From Sphingomonas endolithica (GTDB lineage: Bacteria > Pseudomonadota > Alphaproteobacteria > Sphingomonadales > Sphingomonadaceae), in NCBI RefSeq assembly GCF_025231525.1, contig NZ_CP103057.1:2373001-2437000 (forward strand): a stretch of 64,000 nt of DNA. Reading direction: 5' to 3'. Of the stretch, positions 27,259 through 38,150 are shown piece after piece (position 1 is the stretch's first letter; the number at the start of each line of letters is the position of its first letter). The notes under the pieces are model-generated. The model saw only the letters and a program-made list of their open reading frames with translations, had not been told where the DNA came from and searched no databases. The translations under genes and the position numbers were made by a program.

Positions 27259-27389
27259 GGTAACAGGATCGCCTGCATCCTACGGGCGAACTCGGCTCTC
27301 ACCTCTGGCTTTGCGCGGGTTTAATTCACCTCCTGCACGAGCCTCGTAGAGCGCAAATCAAACGCGCCGATCAGCGCACCAAGCTGTTC
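27259..27389 (-). pseudogene. broken 3' end of a GH31 alpha-glycosidase
   Basis: The minus strand encodes residues matching the C-terminus of the GH31 protein at 63166: EQLGALIGAFDLRS and TRAKPEVRAEFARRMQAI here, EQLAALIAAFDARS and TRAKPEVKAEFARKIRAI there. A TAA at 27321-27323 replaces the Glu between Asn and Thr, and similarity ends abruptly near 27389. Only about 43 codons remain. It lies in the same order relative to the dehydratase as the GH31 gene does in copy B, so it is a fossil of the same arrangement. Confidence 0.8.
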
Positions 27390-27390
27390 T

Positions 27391-27647
27391 TATCAATAAA
27401 AACGGGAACCGGTGAGCGTGCCAGCGTACAGGTCAAGTCATCGGCCAATCAGCGCATGCTGGACGAGTGCGCAGCCACATTTGCCGCTGGCGGTGTTGGC
27501 AACCTGCTTTATTTTGTCTGCCACACCGCAACGACCGCCCTTTCAATGCCAGTAGGAAGCAGTGTGCGCTTGCTCACCGGCACCGAACTCTCATACGCGG
27601 CCGTCCGGCACGGGATGACCGACTGGCTGCTGCTACGAGCCGCCTGA
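27391..27647 (+). pseudogene. C-terminal fragment of a nuclease-like protein
   Basis: An open frame without a convincing start runs straight out of the GH31 scrap and ends at TGA 27645-27647. It reads like a natural protein end: KTGTGERASVQVKSSANQ, NLLYFVCHTA, then GTELSYAAVRHGMTDWLLLRAA. The VQVKSS segment resembles the (D/E/Q)xK strand of restriction-endonuclease-like folds. The N-terminal part is missing. The family call is tentative; the 237 bp after it hold nothing recognisable. Confidence 0.4.
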
Positions 27648-27884
27648 GTAGGTCAACTCTACGCAGATTACCTGATGACGATGAGACTGCCTGCGCGACG
27701 CGTACAATACGCCCCCGATACCTCTCGTTCTCGCTCACCAGGAGCTGGTGAAGAACCGGGCGGATGAACCGGTCGACCTTCTCGGAGGTGATCGCCTGCT
27801 TAACCCGTAGAGAGATCCAGGCCGACTGACTTTGCGGATTGGGAACTCATAGCGGGACAGTCGCCGGGCCGCCAAGCTGCTGCA

Positions 27885-28352
27885 TCACGAGGCGCCGTCT
27901 CCCGGCTGCCATCCCTCTCTCGCGAGCTCGAAGCCCGAGAACTCGAACGCCGGAACGACGACGCAGGAGACCAGGCACCACCCACCCACGGCTTCGGCAG
28001 ACTGCCAATCGCCGGGCGAAATGACGTGCTGAACCTCATCTCCGGCCATCACGTCAGGCCCAAGACGATGCTCGGCCGCCCCCTTGCCCCTCTCGGATGG
28101 GGCGGTGAAGAGGCGTAGCGCCGCACCCGCGTGATAAAGCCAGATCTCCGTTGCATCGACCCGATGCCAACGCGAGCGTTCGCCGGCATCCAGCAGAAAA
28201 AGGATAGCGGTGCCTGTACCGCGCTCGCCCTCGTTGTTGCCATGCCCTCGCCAGGTCTCTTTGTACCAGCCTCCTTCGGGATGAGGTTCCAGACCCAGCC
28301 GTTCCACTACCGCGCGCGCCGAGACACCAAGCTGTATTCCAATCTTTATCAT
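27885..28352 (-). CDS. DUF985 cupin protein
   Basis: 155 aa from ATG 28352 (MIKIGIQLGVSARAVVERLGL). The DUF985 cupin pattern is complete: HPEGGWYKETWRG, AILFLLDAGERSRWHRVDATEIWLYHAGAAL, PGDWQSAEAVGGWCLVSCVVVPAFEFSGFELA. Members are small beta-barrel proteins of unknown role, some related to sugar epimerases. It stands alone among remnants and has no operon partner. Confidence 0.85.
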   Translation of the reverse strand: MIKIGIQLGVSARAVVERLGLEPHPEGGWYKETWRGHGNNEGERGTGTAILFLLDAGERSRWHRVDATEIWLYHAGAALRLFTAPSERGKGAAEHRLGPDVMAGDEVQHVISPGDWQSAEAVGGWCLVSCVVVPAFEFSGFELAREGWQPGDGAS

Positions 28353-28497
28353 GGCTTTCTCATACTCTGGCGCCCAGTTGCTCCTGCCACTTGCGCGGGA
28401 TGATCCAGAGCGCATAACGCGGCATGTTGACCGACGATGTCATACGAATTCTATGCGGTAACCTACCCTTCCAGCAGCCCTAATGGATGGCCGGAAG

Positions 28498-29145
28498 TCA
28501 GCGCGGGGCAGTCACGTGACAGACGGCCTTTGCCGCTGGGCATGGAAACCGTCGTCGAGCTGGGGTGTCCCATCCCAAATTCACGCGATCGAATCGGGAC
28601 GACGGGTCCTGATTAACTGTGTTCCGGAAGGTTGAGGCCAAGTTCGACAAGCCACCAAGCTCAGTTGTCTGGGTTGTCTGACATCCTGTTTCCGATGGTG
28701 TCGGAAGATGCAGTCGAGATCGTCCCGATTGCTCGGGGTGCGCGAGAGAGCCAGCTAAGGAGGCCTGCAGCTCATCCCACGTGATGCTGTCCTCATGGCC
28801 GTTGATGCTCCACGTCAGAATCGCCGGCATCCCGTCGTATGCACATGATACATCATCCAGACCGTGGCAGATTCCGTTGCGGACTCCCAGGTGCTCTTGA
28901 AGTTGGGCACGAAGGACCTTGGCTGCGGACACCCGCAAACAAGCTGGCTGCTGCTTCGCGATCACCGACTGCTCCCACGCATTCAGAACGGCAGCGATGC
29001 CGTGCGCCGACTTTGGGATAACACCGCCAATGGCGCGAGCGACCTCTTCGCGCGCCGTTCGCTCGATCCTGGACCAGAGCAGTAAGAGGGACTTTGGTGC
29101 GCCACTGATTTGCTCGAAGGTTACATCCAAACTATTGGTCCCCAA
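28498..29145 (-). CDS. hypothetical protein with HEPN-like motif
   Basis: 215 aa from ATG 29145. Residues 1-130 look like a real globular, mostly helical protein (LLLLWSRIERTAREEVARAIG) and contain RNGICHGLDD, which fits the R-x4-6-H signature of HEPN-fold RNases; a beta-like segment (MPAILTWSINGHEDSITWDELQ) follows. The last 65 residues are Ser/Thr/Pro-rich and less protein-like, so the true end may have been altered by a frameshift. No nucleotidyltransferase or antitoxin partner was seen beside it. The HEPN call rests on one motif. Confidence 0.5.
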   Translation of the reverse strand: MGTNSLDVTFEQISGAPKSLLLLWSRIERTAREEVARAIGGVIPKSAHGIAAVLNAWEQSVIAKQQPACLRVSAAKVLRAQLQEHLGVRNGICHGLDDVSCAYDGMPAILTWSINGHEDSITWDELQASLAGSLAHPEQSGRSRLHLPTPSETGCQTTQTTELGGLSNLASTFRNTVNQDPSSRFDRVNLGWDTPARRRFPCPAAKAVCHVTAPR

Positions 29146-29487
29146 CTTGGCAGTCCATTGAAGAACCAGTGCATCAATACGGCAACGTCAACAATCTAAC
29201 GTAAGCCGACGGCGGGCACCACCGCGACGAAAACTCAGTGTCCGACAGTCGCGACCCAAATCCGGCCATTCGTTCATGTCTACAATCATCACGGTCCGCA
29301 GATTTGAGAACCTCTAGCGGGGTGATCCGACATGTGGATTAGCAGCAGTACCGTTCGGCAGAACGGCGTCTGCCATGACTAGGCCGGCGGACCGGCTGAT
29401 TTGATCGATGGAGCAAAGGCCACCTCCAAACCCTCTTACCACCGAGGGTGGGATGCCTGCAGCCAGTGCGTTCACCGGCCTACAAAC
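29146..29487. other. intergenic stretch without recognisable genes
   Basis: 342 bp between the HEPN-like gene and the katG terminator. Short open frames are present, but none has a ribosome site or a recognisable family pattern. Confidence 0.5.
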
Positions 29488-29516
29488 GAAAAAAGGCGAT
29501 CGCTCTCGCGACCGCC
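29488..29516 (-). terminator. intrinsic terminator of katG
   Basis: On the minus strand GGCGGTCGC and GCGATCGCC pair (8 of 9) around a GAGA tetraloop and are followed by a run of six T. It lies 24 bp after the katG stop. Confidence 0.85.
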
Positions 29517-29539
29517 TTCTTTCCCGGGTCAAGCGCTGG

Positions 29540-31852
<2,313 letters not shown>

Positions 31853-32108
31853 TTAGTCGATGAAGCGCATCGGCCGCTCAGACAATTGTCGTATCTGCTC
31901 ACGTCGCATGAGCATGCCCATTTCGGTCGGGCCTCACGCGGGCACGCTGCACGCGTCCGCTGGGATGGACGACTGTTTCGCCGTGGCAGCGAGATGCGCG
32001 GGCTCGCGCCGAGTGGCTGCGACACTGGCACGATCAAAGGATCGGCCGGCCGGCATTGACGCGACCCACATCTTCCGGACTATGCTGAAGGATGATGAGG
32101 TCGGCCCG

Positions 32109-32264
32109 ATGATCTACTGCGACTTCCTGCCGCATGCCTTTGCCGCGGGTACGTTCGTCTCCGCACGCCCTGCGAGGGTCGTCGGCCATGGCCTGGAAGC
32201 GCTTCAAACTGCGTCAGAAGCCGTGAAGGGTGTCCTATACGCAGCCAAGGTCGTCGTTACCCTG
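32109..32264 (+). pseudogene. C-terminal remnant of a zinc-type alcohol dehydrogenase/quinone oxidoreductase-like protein
   Basis: The gap 31769-32390 holds an open frame whose middle reads DFLPHAFAAGTFVSARPARVVGHGLEALQ and AAKVVVTL. That is the pattern at the C-terminus of medium-chain dehydrogenases (GHGLEA...Q, RKVVVTL). Upstream and downstream residues do not fit the family and there is no start. It is best read as a decayed gene end; the identification is moderate. Confidence 0.45.
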
Positions 32265-32352
32265 TCCCGAACAGCGATCAGCCCGTTTGTAGCGGCCGCA
32301 GTCCGAGGTCGCCCACACTCTCCCGATTGGGGATAGATGAAACGACGAGAAA

Positions 32353-32408
32353 GTGAAGTGACTGCTTGACTAAGTGGGTTGCCGAAATTAGTGAAGCTTA
32401 CACTTCAC
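32353..32408. promoter_or_regulatory. candidate ArsR-type operator with GTGAAG repeats
   Basis: GTGAAG (32391-32396) and CTTCAC (32403-32408) form an inverted repeat with a 6-bp gap just before the ribosome site of the gene at 32424, and a third GTGAAG is at 32353-32358. ArsR-family repressors commonly bind such dyads in their own promoter. Its location suggests that the regulator at 32901 controls this two-gene operon. Confidence 0.5.
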
Positions 32409-32423
32409 CATAGGAGAGTTGCC

Positions 32424-32894
32424 ATGACCACGAGTGCTATCGCTCACGCCAGCTTCACAGTGAGCCGTGTCATCGCTGCGCCACCAGCGCGTGTGTTCGA
32501 AGCCTTCGCGGATTCCGACATGAAGCGCCGCTGGTACGCCGAGGGGGACCAACATGATGTCGAGGAATTTGCGAGCGATCTGCGCGAAGGAGCCACCGAG
32601 CGACTGCGTTATCGGTTCCGGGACGGCACACCCTTCGCAGGCATGAGTATCGCCAACACTGACACCGTCCTCAACATTGTCCCGAATGAGCGCATCGTGT
32701 GGGCGTCGAAAATGACGTTCGGCAGTGCAGATATCTCAGCTGCGTTAATCACAGCTGAGTTGCTCGCCGCCGCAGGAGGCACGGAACTGGTGCTCACATT
32801 CCAAGGCGCCTTCTTCGAAGGCGCTGACGGGCCGCAGATCCGGGAGATGGGCTGGCAGACGCAACTCGACAAGCTGGTCACCACGGTCTCATAG
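32424..32894 (+). CDS. SRPBCC (AHSA1/START-like) domain protein
   Basis: 156 aa from ATG 32424 with TAGGAGAG 7 nt upstream. The fold pattern is that of AHSA1-like proteins: FTVSRVIAAPPARVFEAFADSDMKRRWYAEGD, ending GADGPQIREMGWQTQLDKL. These helix-grip proteins bind hydrophobic ligands and are very often encoded with an ArsR regulator, as here, 6 bp upstream of it. The physiological ligand is unknown. The order SRPBCC then ArsR is the reverse of the most common arrangement. Confidence 0.88.
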   Translation: MTTSAIAHASFTVSRVIAAPPARVFEAFADSDMKRRWYAEGDQHDVEEFASDLREGATERLRYRFRDGTPFAGMSIANTDTVLNIVPNERIVWASKMTFGSADISAALITAELLAAAGGTELVLTFQGAFFEGADGPQIREMGWQTQLDKLVTTVS

Positions 32895-32900
32895 CAAACC

Positions 32901-33236
32901 ATGGCTGCCCCCAAAGACATGCCGGACGCGGGACCGATATTGCACGCCTTGGGCGATGCGACGCGGCGGCAAATTGTGGAGGCGCTGGGGCGAGGCCCGT
33001 TGTCTGTCTCGGCCTTGGCCGAGCCTTTCAACATGTCATTGACGGCGATCGTACAGCACCTGCGCGTGCTTGAGGATTGCGGATTGATCACCACAGAGAA
33101 GATCGGGCGCGTCCGAACCTGCCAGCTACGAATGGGTGGATTGGACGCGCTGGCAACATGGATCGACCAACGTCGGCCAGAGTGGCACCGCCGTATCGAC
33201 CGCCTTGCGACACTATTTGGTGACGAGATCAGCTGA
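32901..33236 (+). CDS. ArsR-family winged-helix regulator
   Basis: 111 aa. The winged helix covers about residues 12-85 (ILHALGDATRRQIVEAL, LSVSALAEPFNMSLTAIVQHLRVLEDCGLITTEKIGRVRTCQL). No cysteine metal-binding motif is present, as is usual in the SRPBCC-linked subgroup. It follows the SRPBCC gene by 6 bp and probably represses the operon through the GTGAAG dyad upstream. Confidence 0.92.
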   Translation: MAAPKDMPDAGPILHALGDATRRQIVEALGRGPLSVSALAEPFNMSLTAIVQHLRVLEDCGLITTEKIGRVRTCQLRMGGLDALATWIDQRRPEWHRRIDRLATLFGDEIS

Positions 33237-34189
33237 ACTTCGGTGAAGCATTCTGACTCTGTCTGTCTGCTTCCGGCGCCGGAGAGTCGACTGCCCACGG
33301 GTCTGACGGTGGCAAGTCTGCAGAAGGCCCCATCTTCTCATCGCCGGACGACCAAGCAACATCCTGCCTCGACAACTCGTTGTTCCCCCTTTTCGCCGAC
33401 AAGGACCAGCCCGCCGCCTTCAGGACGGCTGCCTTGTGCGGAACGCTCATGCCGATGTTCGGGCGGTGCCGTCCCACTTCCTCTCATGCGATGCCGGCGC
33501 CTTCGCATCGGCGCTGCCGGTGCCAGGCAGCGCCTGTTCGCACGCCACCAACAGACGGCCGCGGCCAACAAGCCATTCTTCATTGCGTCATCGATCGTCC
33601 CCAGGTCGCGGACCAGCGGCAGCCTCCGCCGGGACCATGGCGAGACGTCGCCGTCGTCCAGACTGTGGAAGGGCGGGATCCGCCGCGGGTTACTTATCGC
33701 ATGGTCACAAGGTTGTGGGAGACCTGCCGGTCGCCTTTGCTTTCACGCATGGTCTCATCCCCTGAGGGCGGCGCGTCACCGATGGCCTTGGTGACCGGAT
33801 GGCCGATACTCGCGACTAGACGAGCGCGGATGCCTTTAGGCCGGCTGACCCTGAACATACGCGCCCGCCACCCGGTCGCCAAGGAGCAACCGGCGATCTT
33901 TCGACGTTCGAATCGGAAAGTTCCGACGCCTCGGCCTACCGAGGGTCGGGCTCAAGCATGTTACGCTGCTCGCCCACGTCAGCGTCAGCGCCATCTGCCA
34001 GGCGAGCGGCCTCCCTGCATGTCTGCCGTCCGCGCGGCGTCCGAGATGAACGGCTATGGCCGTCAGCACGGGCAAGGGGGACCGACGGGGTCGATCCGAC
34101 CGGGCTTGGAGCCTAAGTGCCTCGCGATTGTTTGGCGACAGACCGTCCGCGGCTTCTCGCGGCGCGACATTGCTGGAAAGTAGCCGTCC
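33237..34189. other. 953 bp without a supportable gene
   Basis: Several frames are open on both strands for up to about 270 codons, but their translations are Arg/Pro-rich, lack family motifs and have no ribosome sites. They look like chance frames in GC-rich DNA or thoroughly decayed genes. No RNA gene or repeat was recognised. Confidence 0.5.
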
Positions 34190-35476
34190 ATGGAAGCCGC
34201 AGACGTTTTTACCAAGCTGGACGTCCAGCTCAGGCCTGATCCGTCGCGGACGGTCATCCGTCCGTTCAGCTTCGGCTATCCTACCGCTTTCTCGGTAAAC
34301 CGCACGCCTCGGGCGCAGGTCGTGGCGGACCGCCTCCGCGCCCTCGACGATGACATGCGCCGGCGCATGAGGGAACTTCTGCTCACGCCCATGCGCGAGC
34401 GCCACCGCAACGTCGAACAGGTGCTGATCCGCCGCTTCGAAGAGGTGCGCGACCAGATTGGCCCCGGGGACCTCGAGCGGGACGACCAGCTGCTGGTCGG
34501 TGCCTACTTCAGCCAGGAATATGCATTCGAGTCAGCAGCGTTGTTCAACCCGAGCATCGTGGCGCTTCCCCCGGAGGAGCAAGGCGATGACCAGAGCATC
34601 CGCTTCGTCGTGTCGCTTCGCGGTATTGGCGAAGGCCATGTCTCATCCATAACGTTCCGCACCGGGACGTGGGGTCCGGAGGACCGGGTGATCGTGGATG
34701 CGCCAAGCCCGGAAGGTGTCCCACCCTGCATCGAGCGTCATCATGACGAGTGGGTTCGTCTGGTCTGCGAGGACAGCCAGGACGTGTCCGAGACAGTGAT
34801 CTTCCCGGTGCTGCCCAGCCAGCGGCAGGGCGTCGAGGATCTGCGCCTCGTCAACTTCACCGATCACGACGGCGTGCGCAGCATCATCGGCACCTACACC
34901 GCCTTCGACGGGCATGAAGCCCGGCAGGAGCTGCTGCGCGGCGTCGATCTGCGCACGGTGGAGATGCGGCCGATGACCGGCGCCATGACCGGCTACAAGG
35001 GCATGGCGCTGTTCCCGCGTCGTATCGGGGGACAGTTCGTGATGCTCGGTCGCCAGGACAGCGAGAGCATCTGGCTGCTCCGCTCCGACGATCTGCACGT
35101 CTGGGAGGCCGGCCAGCCGATCATGGCTCCGAAATATCCCTGGGAGTTCGTTCAGCTCGGGAACTGCGGCTCGCCAGTCGAGATCGACGAGGGCTGGCTG
35201 GTCTTCACGCACGGCGTTGGGATGGTGCGAGGCTACTGCATCGGGGCGTGCCTGCTTGATAAAGAGGATCCGTCGCGCGTGCTTGCGCGGACTGCTTCCC
35301 CGTTGCTGTTTCCAAGTGCCGAACAGCGCGGGGGCTACGTGCCCAACGTGACCTACAGCTGCGGCGCGCTGCTCCACGACCGACGCGTGCTGCTGCCTTA
35401 CGCGATCGGTGACGAATATACCGCCTTTGCGGTGGGATCGGTCGACGACCTGCTGGCGGTGATGGTGCCTGCGTGA
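34190..35476 (+). CDS. GH130 beta-mannoside phosphorylase-like enzyme
   Basis: 428 aa; GGAAAG upstream of ATG and no signal peptide, so cytoplasmic. A helical N-terminal arm (about 1-100) precedes a five-bladed propeller with GH130 marks: FNPSIVALPPEEQ, RFVVSLRGIGEGHVSSITFRTG, YKGMALFPRRIGGQFVMLGRQD, FVQLGNCGSPVEIDEGWLVFTHGVG and PNVTYSCGALLHDRRVLLPYAIGD. Family members phosphorolyse beta-1,4- or beta-1,2-mannosides, and some are hydrolases. It is transcribed toward the LacI regulator gene and is near a GH3, a TonB-dependent receptor and a sugar transporter, so uptake of a mannose- or glucose-containing oligosaccharide is plausible. Confidence 0.85.
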   Translation: MEAADVFTKLDVQLRPDPSRTVIRPFSFGYPTAFSVNRTPRAQVVADRLRALDDDMRRRMRELLLTPMRERHRNVEQVLIRRFEEVRDQIGPGDLERDDQLLVGAYFSQEYAFESAALFNPSIVALPPEEQGDDQSIRFVVSLRGIGEGHVSSITFRTGTWGPEDRVIVDAPSPEGVPPCIERHHDEWVRLVCEDSQDVSETVIFPVLPSQRQGVEDLRLVNFTDHDGVRSIIGTYTAFDGHEARQELLRGVDLRTVEMRPMTGAMTGYKGMALFPRRIGGQFVMLGRQDSESIWLLRSDDLHVWEAGQPIMAPKYPWEFVQLGNCGSPVEIDEGWLVFTHGVGMVRGYCIGACLLDKEDPSRVLARTASPLLFPSAEQRGGYVPNVTYSCGALLHDRRVLLPYAIGDEYTAFAVGSVDDLLAVMVPA

Positions 35477-35746
35477 CCTCTATGCGACAGCATCCATCTC
35501 TTACTCGTAACCGATGACGATTACCTTTTGCTCTGGGAAATATCCGGGTGGCGAGCGGGAGGTTGAGATCGAGTGACCCGGCTCATGCGAAGCGCTTGCG
35601 TGAGGAGGACGTGGCCGAGGGTAGATGACTCAGCGCCTTCCTTGTTCCGGCCGCTGAGCGACAACGATCTCGTCCCTAGCTGGCCGGGACCGGCCTTCGC
35701 AGCGGCGAGGCACTTGGGCGGAAGCTCTCCAATGCCTACGGAACGG

Positions 35747-36769
35747 CTAGCCAGCCGAACGCGGCCCGGTGCTGTCTCGGGGAATAAGCGTGTAGGTCAT
35801 CTTCTCGGAGAACGAATTGGCGGGCAGGTGCGTGTAGCTTGGGTCGACCAGGATATCGACCGCGGCCGAAGCCATCTCCCTGTTCGGCTGCTGCACCGTC
35901 GTAAGTTGCGGCCACGCCATCCTGGAGATCGGCGCGTTGTCGAACCCTGCGACGGACAGATCTCCAGGTACGGCTATGTTCATGCGCAGGGCGCTGATCA
36001 GGACACCGAGCGCAAGCTCGTCATTGGCGGCGAAGATCGCGGAGGGTCGGTTCGGCAGGTTCAGGAGGGCTTCTCCGGCCGCAAGTCCAGCTCGGAAGGT
36101 GAAATCGCCCTCGTAGATCCAACCCTCGCGAATTTCGTAGCCTTTGCGCGTCATCGCCTCCCGAAATCCTGCAAGACGCTTTCTTGCGGCGCCATGACTG
36201 CGAATGCCCTCGACAAAGGCGATATTCCGGTGCCCGAGACCGATGAGGAAGTCGGTCATGTCGACGGCGGCAGCAAAATCGTCGATCGTCACCATAGCGG
36301 CGGGAACGGTGTCCGAGCCGGGTGCAATCCTGACGAAGGGGACCTGCCGATGGATGAGCAGCGCCGTCAGTTCGCTCCAGTCACAAAGCGGCGGCGTCAG
36401 GACCACGCCCGCCGGGCGGAGCGACGCGATCGTAGCGTCGACCTCCGCCAGCCAGTCGGGCATGGCGCGATCGATCCGTTCCACCACAAGATGATGGCCG
36501 TGATGCCGGCAGCGCTCGATCGCACCGAGCTGCACGTCGGCCGCATAGCCTGAGGCGGGGTCGTCGAACAGAAGCGCGATGAGGAACGAGCGCGAACTCG
36601 AAAGACCGCGTGCATGCTCGTTAGGTCTATAACCGAGCTCCGCCACCACCTTCATGACGGCGTCGCGGACGGCAGGCCGGACGTGCGCCTCGCCGTTGAT
36701 GACCCTCGATACCGTCTTCGGCGAGACCCCGGCCAAGGCTGCCACATCCTTGATCGTGATGACGCTCAT
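35747..36769 (-). CDS. LacI-family transcriptional regulator
   Basis: 340 aa from ATG 36769, which overlaps the transporter stop as ATGA. The N-terminal helix-turn-helix is typical (TIKDVAALAGVSPKTVSRVINGEAHVRPAVRDAVMKVVAELGY), followed by a hinge and a periplasmic-binding-protein-like sugar-sensing domain (AIFAANDELALGVLISALR, DLSVAGFDNAPISRM). It is translationally coupled to the transporter and sits opposite the receptor operon. A perfect 16-bp palindrome with central CG between the two divergent operons (38078) is a good candidate operator. Confidence 0.95.
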   Translation of the reverse strand: MSVITIKDVAALAGVSPKTVSRVINGEAHVRPAVRDAVMKVVAELGYRPNEHARGLSSSRSFLIALLFDDPASGYAADVQLGAIERCRHHGHHLVVERIDRAMPDWLAEVDATIASLRPAGVVLTPPLCDWSELTALLIHRQVPFVRIAPGSDTVPAAMVTIDDFAAAVDMTDFLIGLGHRNIAFVEGIRSHGAARKRLAGFREAMTRKGYEIREGWIYEGDFTFRAGLAAGEALLNLPNRPSAIFAANDELALGVLISALRMNIAVPGDLSVAGFDNAPISRMAWPQLTTVQQPNREMASAAVDILVDPSYTHLPANSFSEKMTYTLIPRDSTGPRSAG

Positions 36770-38001
36770 GCTGGGTTCCCGACGTGAAGAGGCATGGTTC
36801 TTTGCCGCAGCCAGGCGAACAGTATGATCACCACATAGCAGGACGCCGGCAGGAGAAGCGAGGGAGTCAACCCGAATGCATCCGCTGCGACACCGGTCGC
36901 GAATGGGACGATCGCCCCGCCGACCACGGCCATGCACAGCACCATCGACGCATAGGGCGCGGTGGACATGTCGTCGGGTAGCGAGAGCGCGAAGATGACC
37001 GGGTACATCGTCGCGTTGCACAGGCCCACCGCGAGCAGCGCGATCGCGCCGACCGGCCCCGTAGCCGCCACCGATACCAGGACGAGCAACGTCGCGGCAG
37101 CGGCGGCGGCGAGCAGCAGTCGCGCCGGCGATCTGCCGACGAGCAAGCGGGCGCCGACGAAGCGGCCGATCATCGCCCCCGCCCAATACAGGCTCACCAA
37201 CTGGCCGGCTTCGACAGGGGACAAGGCGAGGACCGTCGGCAATGTCAGGTACTCGACCAGCAGCGTCCCGATGGTCACCTCGGCGCCGACGTAGCAGAAG
37301 ATCGCAGCCGAGCCCGCCAGCAGCCTGCGGTTGGAGAGGATGTCGGATAGGCGAGCGGCTGACGCTCGACGCGGTCGGCCGATGGATCGAAGCAGGTTGC
37401 GCCGCGATATGAAGGCGATGGCCAGCACCGCCGTTGCCGTTGCGGTCCCGACGAATGGCAAAGCCGCCCACAGGCTGCTGGTCGACGTGCTTGCCGACTG
37501 CAGCAGGAAGCGTGCGCCGACGAGCGGGGCAAGCACCGTGCCCAGCGAATTGAACCCCTGTAGCATGGTCATCCTCGGAACTGCCCTCGCCATGGGTTCG
37601 ACCACGGGCACGACGATGTTCCCGGCGATCTGCAGGAACGTGACGCCGCTGGCCAGAACCAGCAGCGCGAGCAGCACGCCGGCATAGTGCAGGGTGGATG
37701 TCGCCACCGCTAGCGCAAGTCCGCTCGCGGCCATCAGCGAGAGGCCGGCCGCGATCCCGCGCATATATCCCGCCCTGACGAGAATGGCGGTGATCGGAAG
37801 CGCGAACAGGAGGTAGCTGGAATGGAACGCCAACTGCACCATCAGCGCGTGCGTGTGGCTCAGCCCCAAGAGCAGGCGCAGGCGTGGCACCAGCAGGCCC
37901 ACCAGCGCATTGGTGAAACCCCCGATGAAGTAGATGCCGACGCAGAGCCGGAAGAGGCTGGTGGCGCTCCGGTCGTCCAGAACGTCTCGGTGGTGACCCA
38001 T
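36766..38001 (-). CDS. FHS-family (FucP/GluP-like) sugar transporter
   Basis: 411 aa from ATG 38001 (MGHHRDVLDD), chosen because the membrane helices begin 15 residues later; the ribosome site is weak. Twelve helices and the FHS marks YFIGGFTNALVGLLVPRLR, VTFLQIAGNIVVPVVEP and TMLQGFNSLGTVLAPLVGA are present. It imports a sugar, probably a hexose released by the GH3/GH130 enzymes of the same locus. It is only distantly similar to the two FucP-type transporters of the arabinose blocks. It is divergent from the TonB-dependent receptor. Confidence 0.88.
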   Translation of the reverse strand: MGHHRDVLDDRSATSLFRLCVGIYFIGGFTNALVGLLVPRLRLLLGLSHTHALMVQLAFHSSYLLFALPITAILVRAGYMRGIAAGLSLMAASGLALAVATSTLHYAGVLLALLVLASGVTFLQIAGNIVVPVVEPMARAVPRMTMLQGFNSLGTVLAPLVGARFLLQSASTSTSSLWAALPFVGTATATAVLAIAFISRRNLLRSIGRPRRASAARLSDILSNRRLLAGSAAIFCYVGAEVTIGTLLVEYLTLPTVLALSPVEAGQLVSLYWAGAMIGRFVGARLLVGRSPARLLLAAAAAATLLVLVSVAATGPVGAIALLAVGLCNATMYPVIFALSLPDDMSTAPYASMVLCMAVVGGAIVPFATGVAADAFGLTPSLLLPASCYVVIILFAWLRQRTMPLHVGNPA

Positions 38002-38077
38002 GGAGCGTGATCGTAGCGGGCTGATGCTTTTGCGCAACACGACTACGGAAAATCTGACCTTGCGGTCGAAACCCGCG

Positions 38078-38093
38078 TTGACATCGATGTCAA
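38078..38093. promoter_or_regulatory. 16-bp palindrome, candidate LacI operator
   Basis: TTGACATCGATGTCAA is a perfect palindrome with a central CG, the form typical of LacI-family operators. It lies in the 149-bp gap between the transporter/LacI operon and the receptor operon. It contains TTGACA on both strands, so it may overlap -35 boxes of both divergent promoters. Confidence 0.65.
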
Positions 38094-38150
38094 GAAATCG
38101 TTGAGGGCGCCCAGGCCCGCTCAAAGCAGGCATTCCTTAGGGGAGAAGAC

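Noticed and set aside
27648..27884. Possible transposase remnant after the nuclease-like fragment
   Set aside because: One plus-strand and one minus-strand frame read somewhat protein-like, but no transposase motif or terminal repeat was found.
33243..34183. Open frames of 80-270 codons between the ArsR gene and the GH130 gene
   Set aside because: They overlap each other on both strands, lack ribosome sites and are Arg/Pro-rich; none resembles a known protein.
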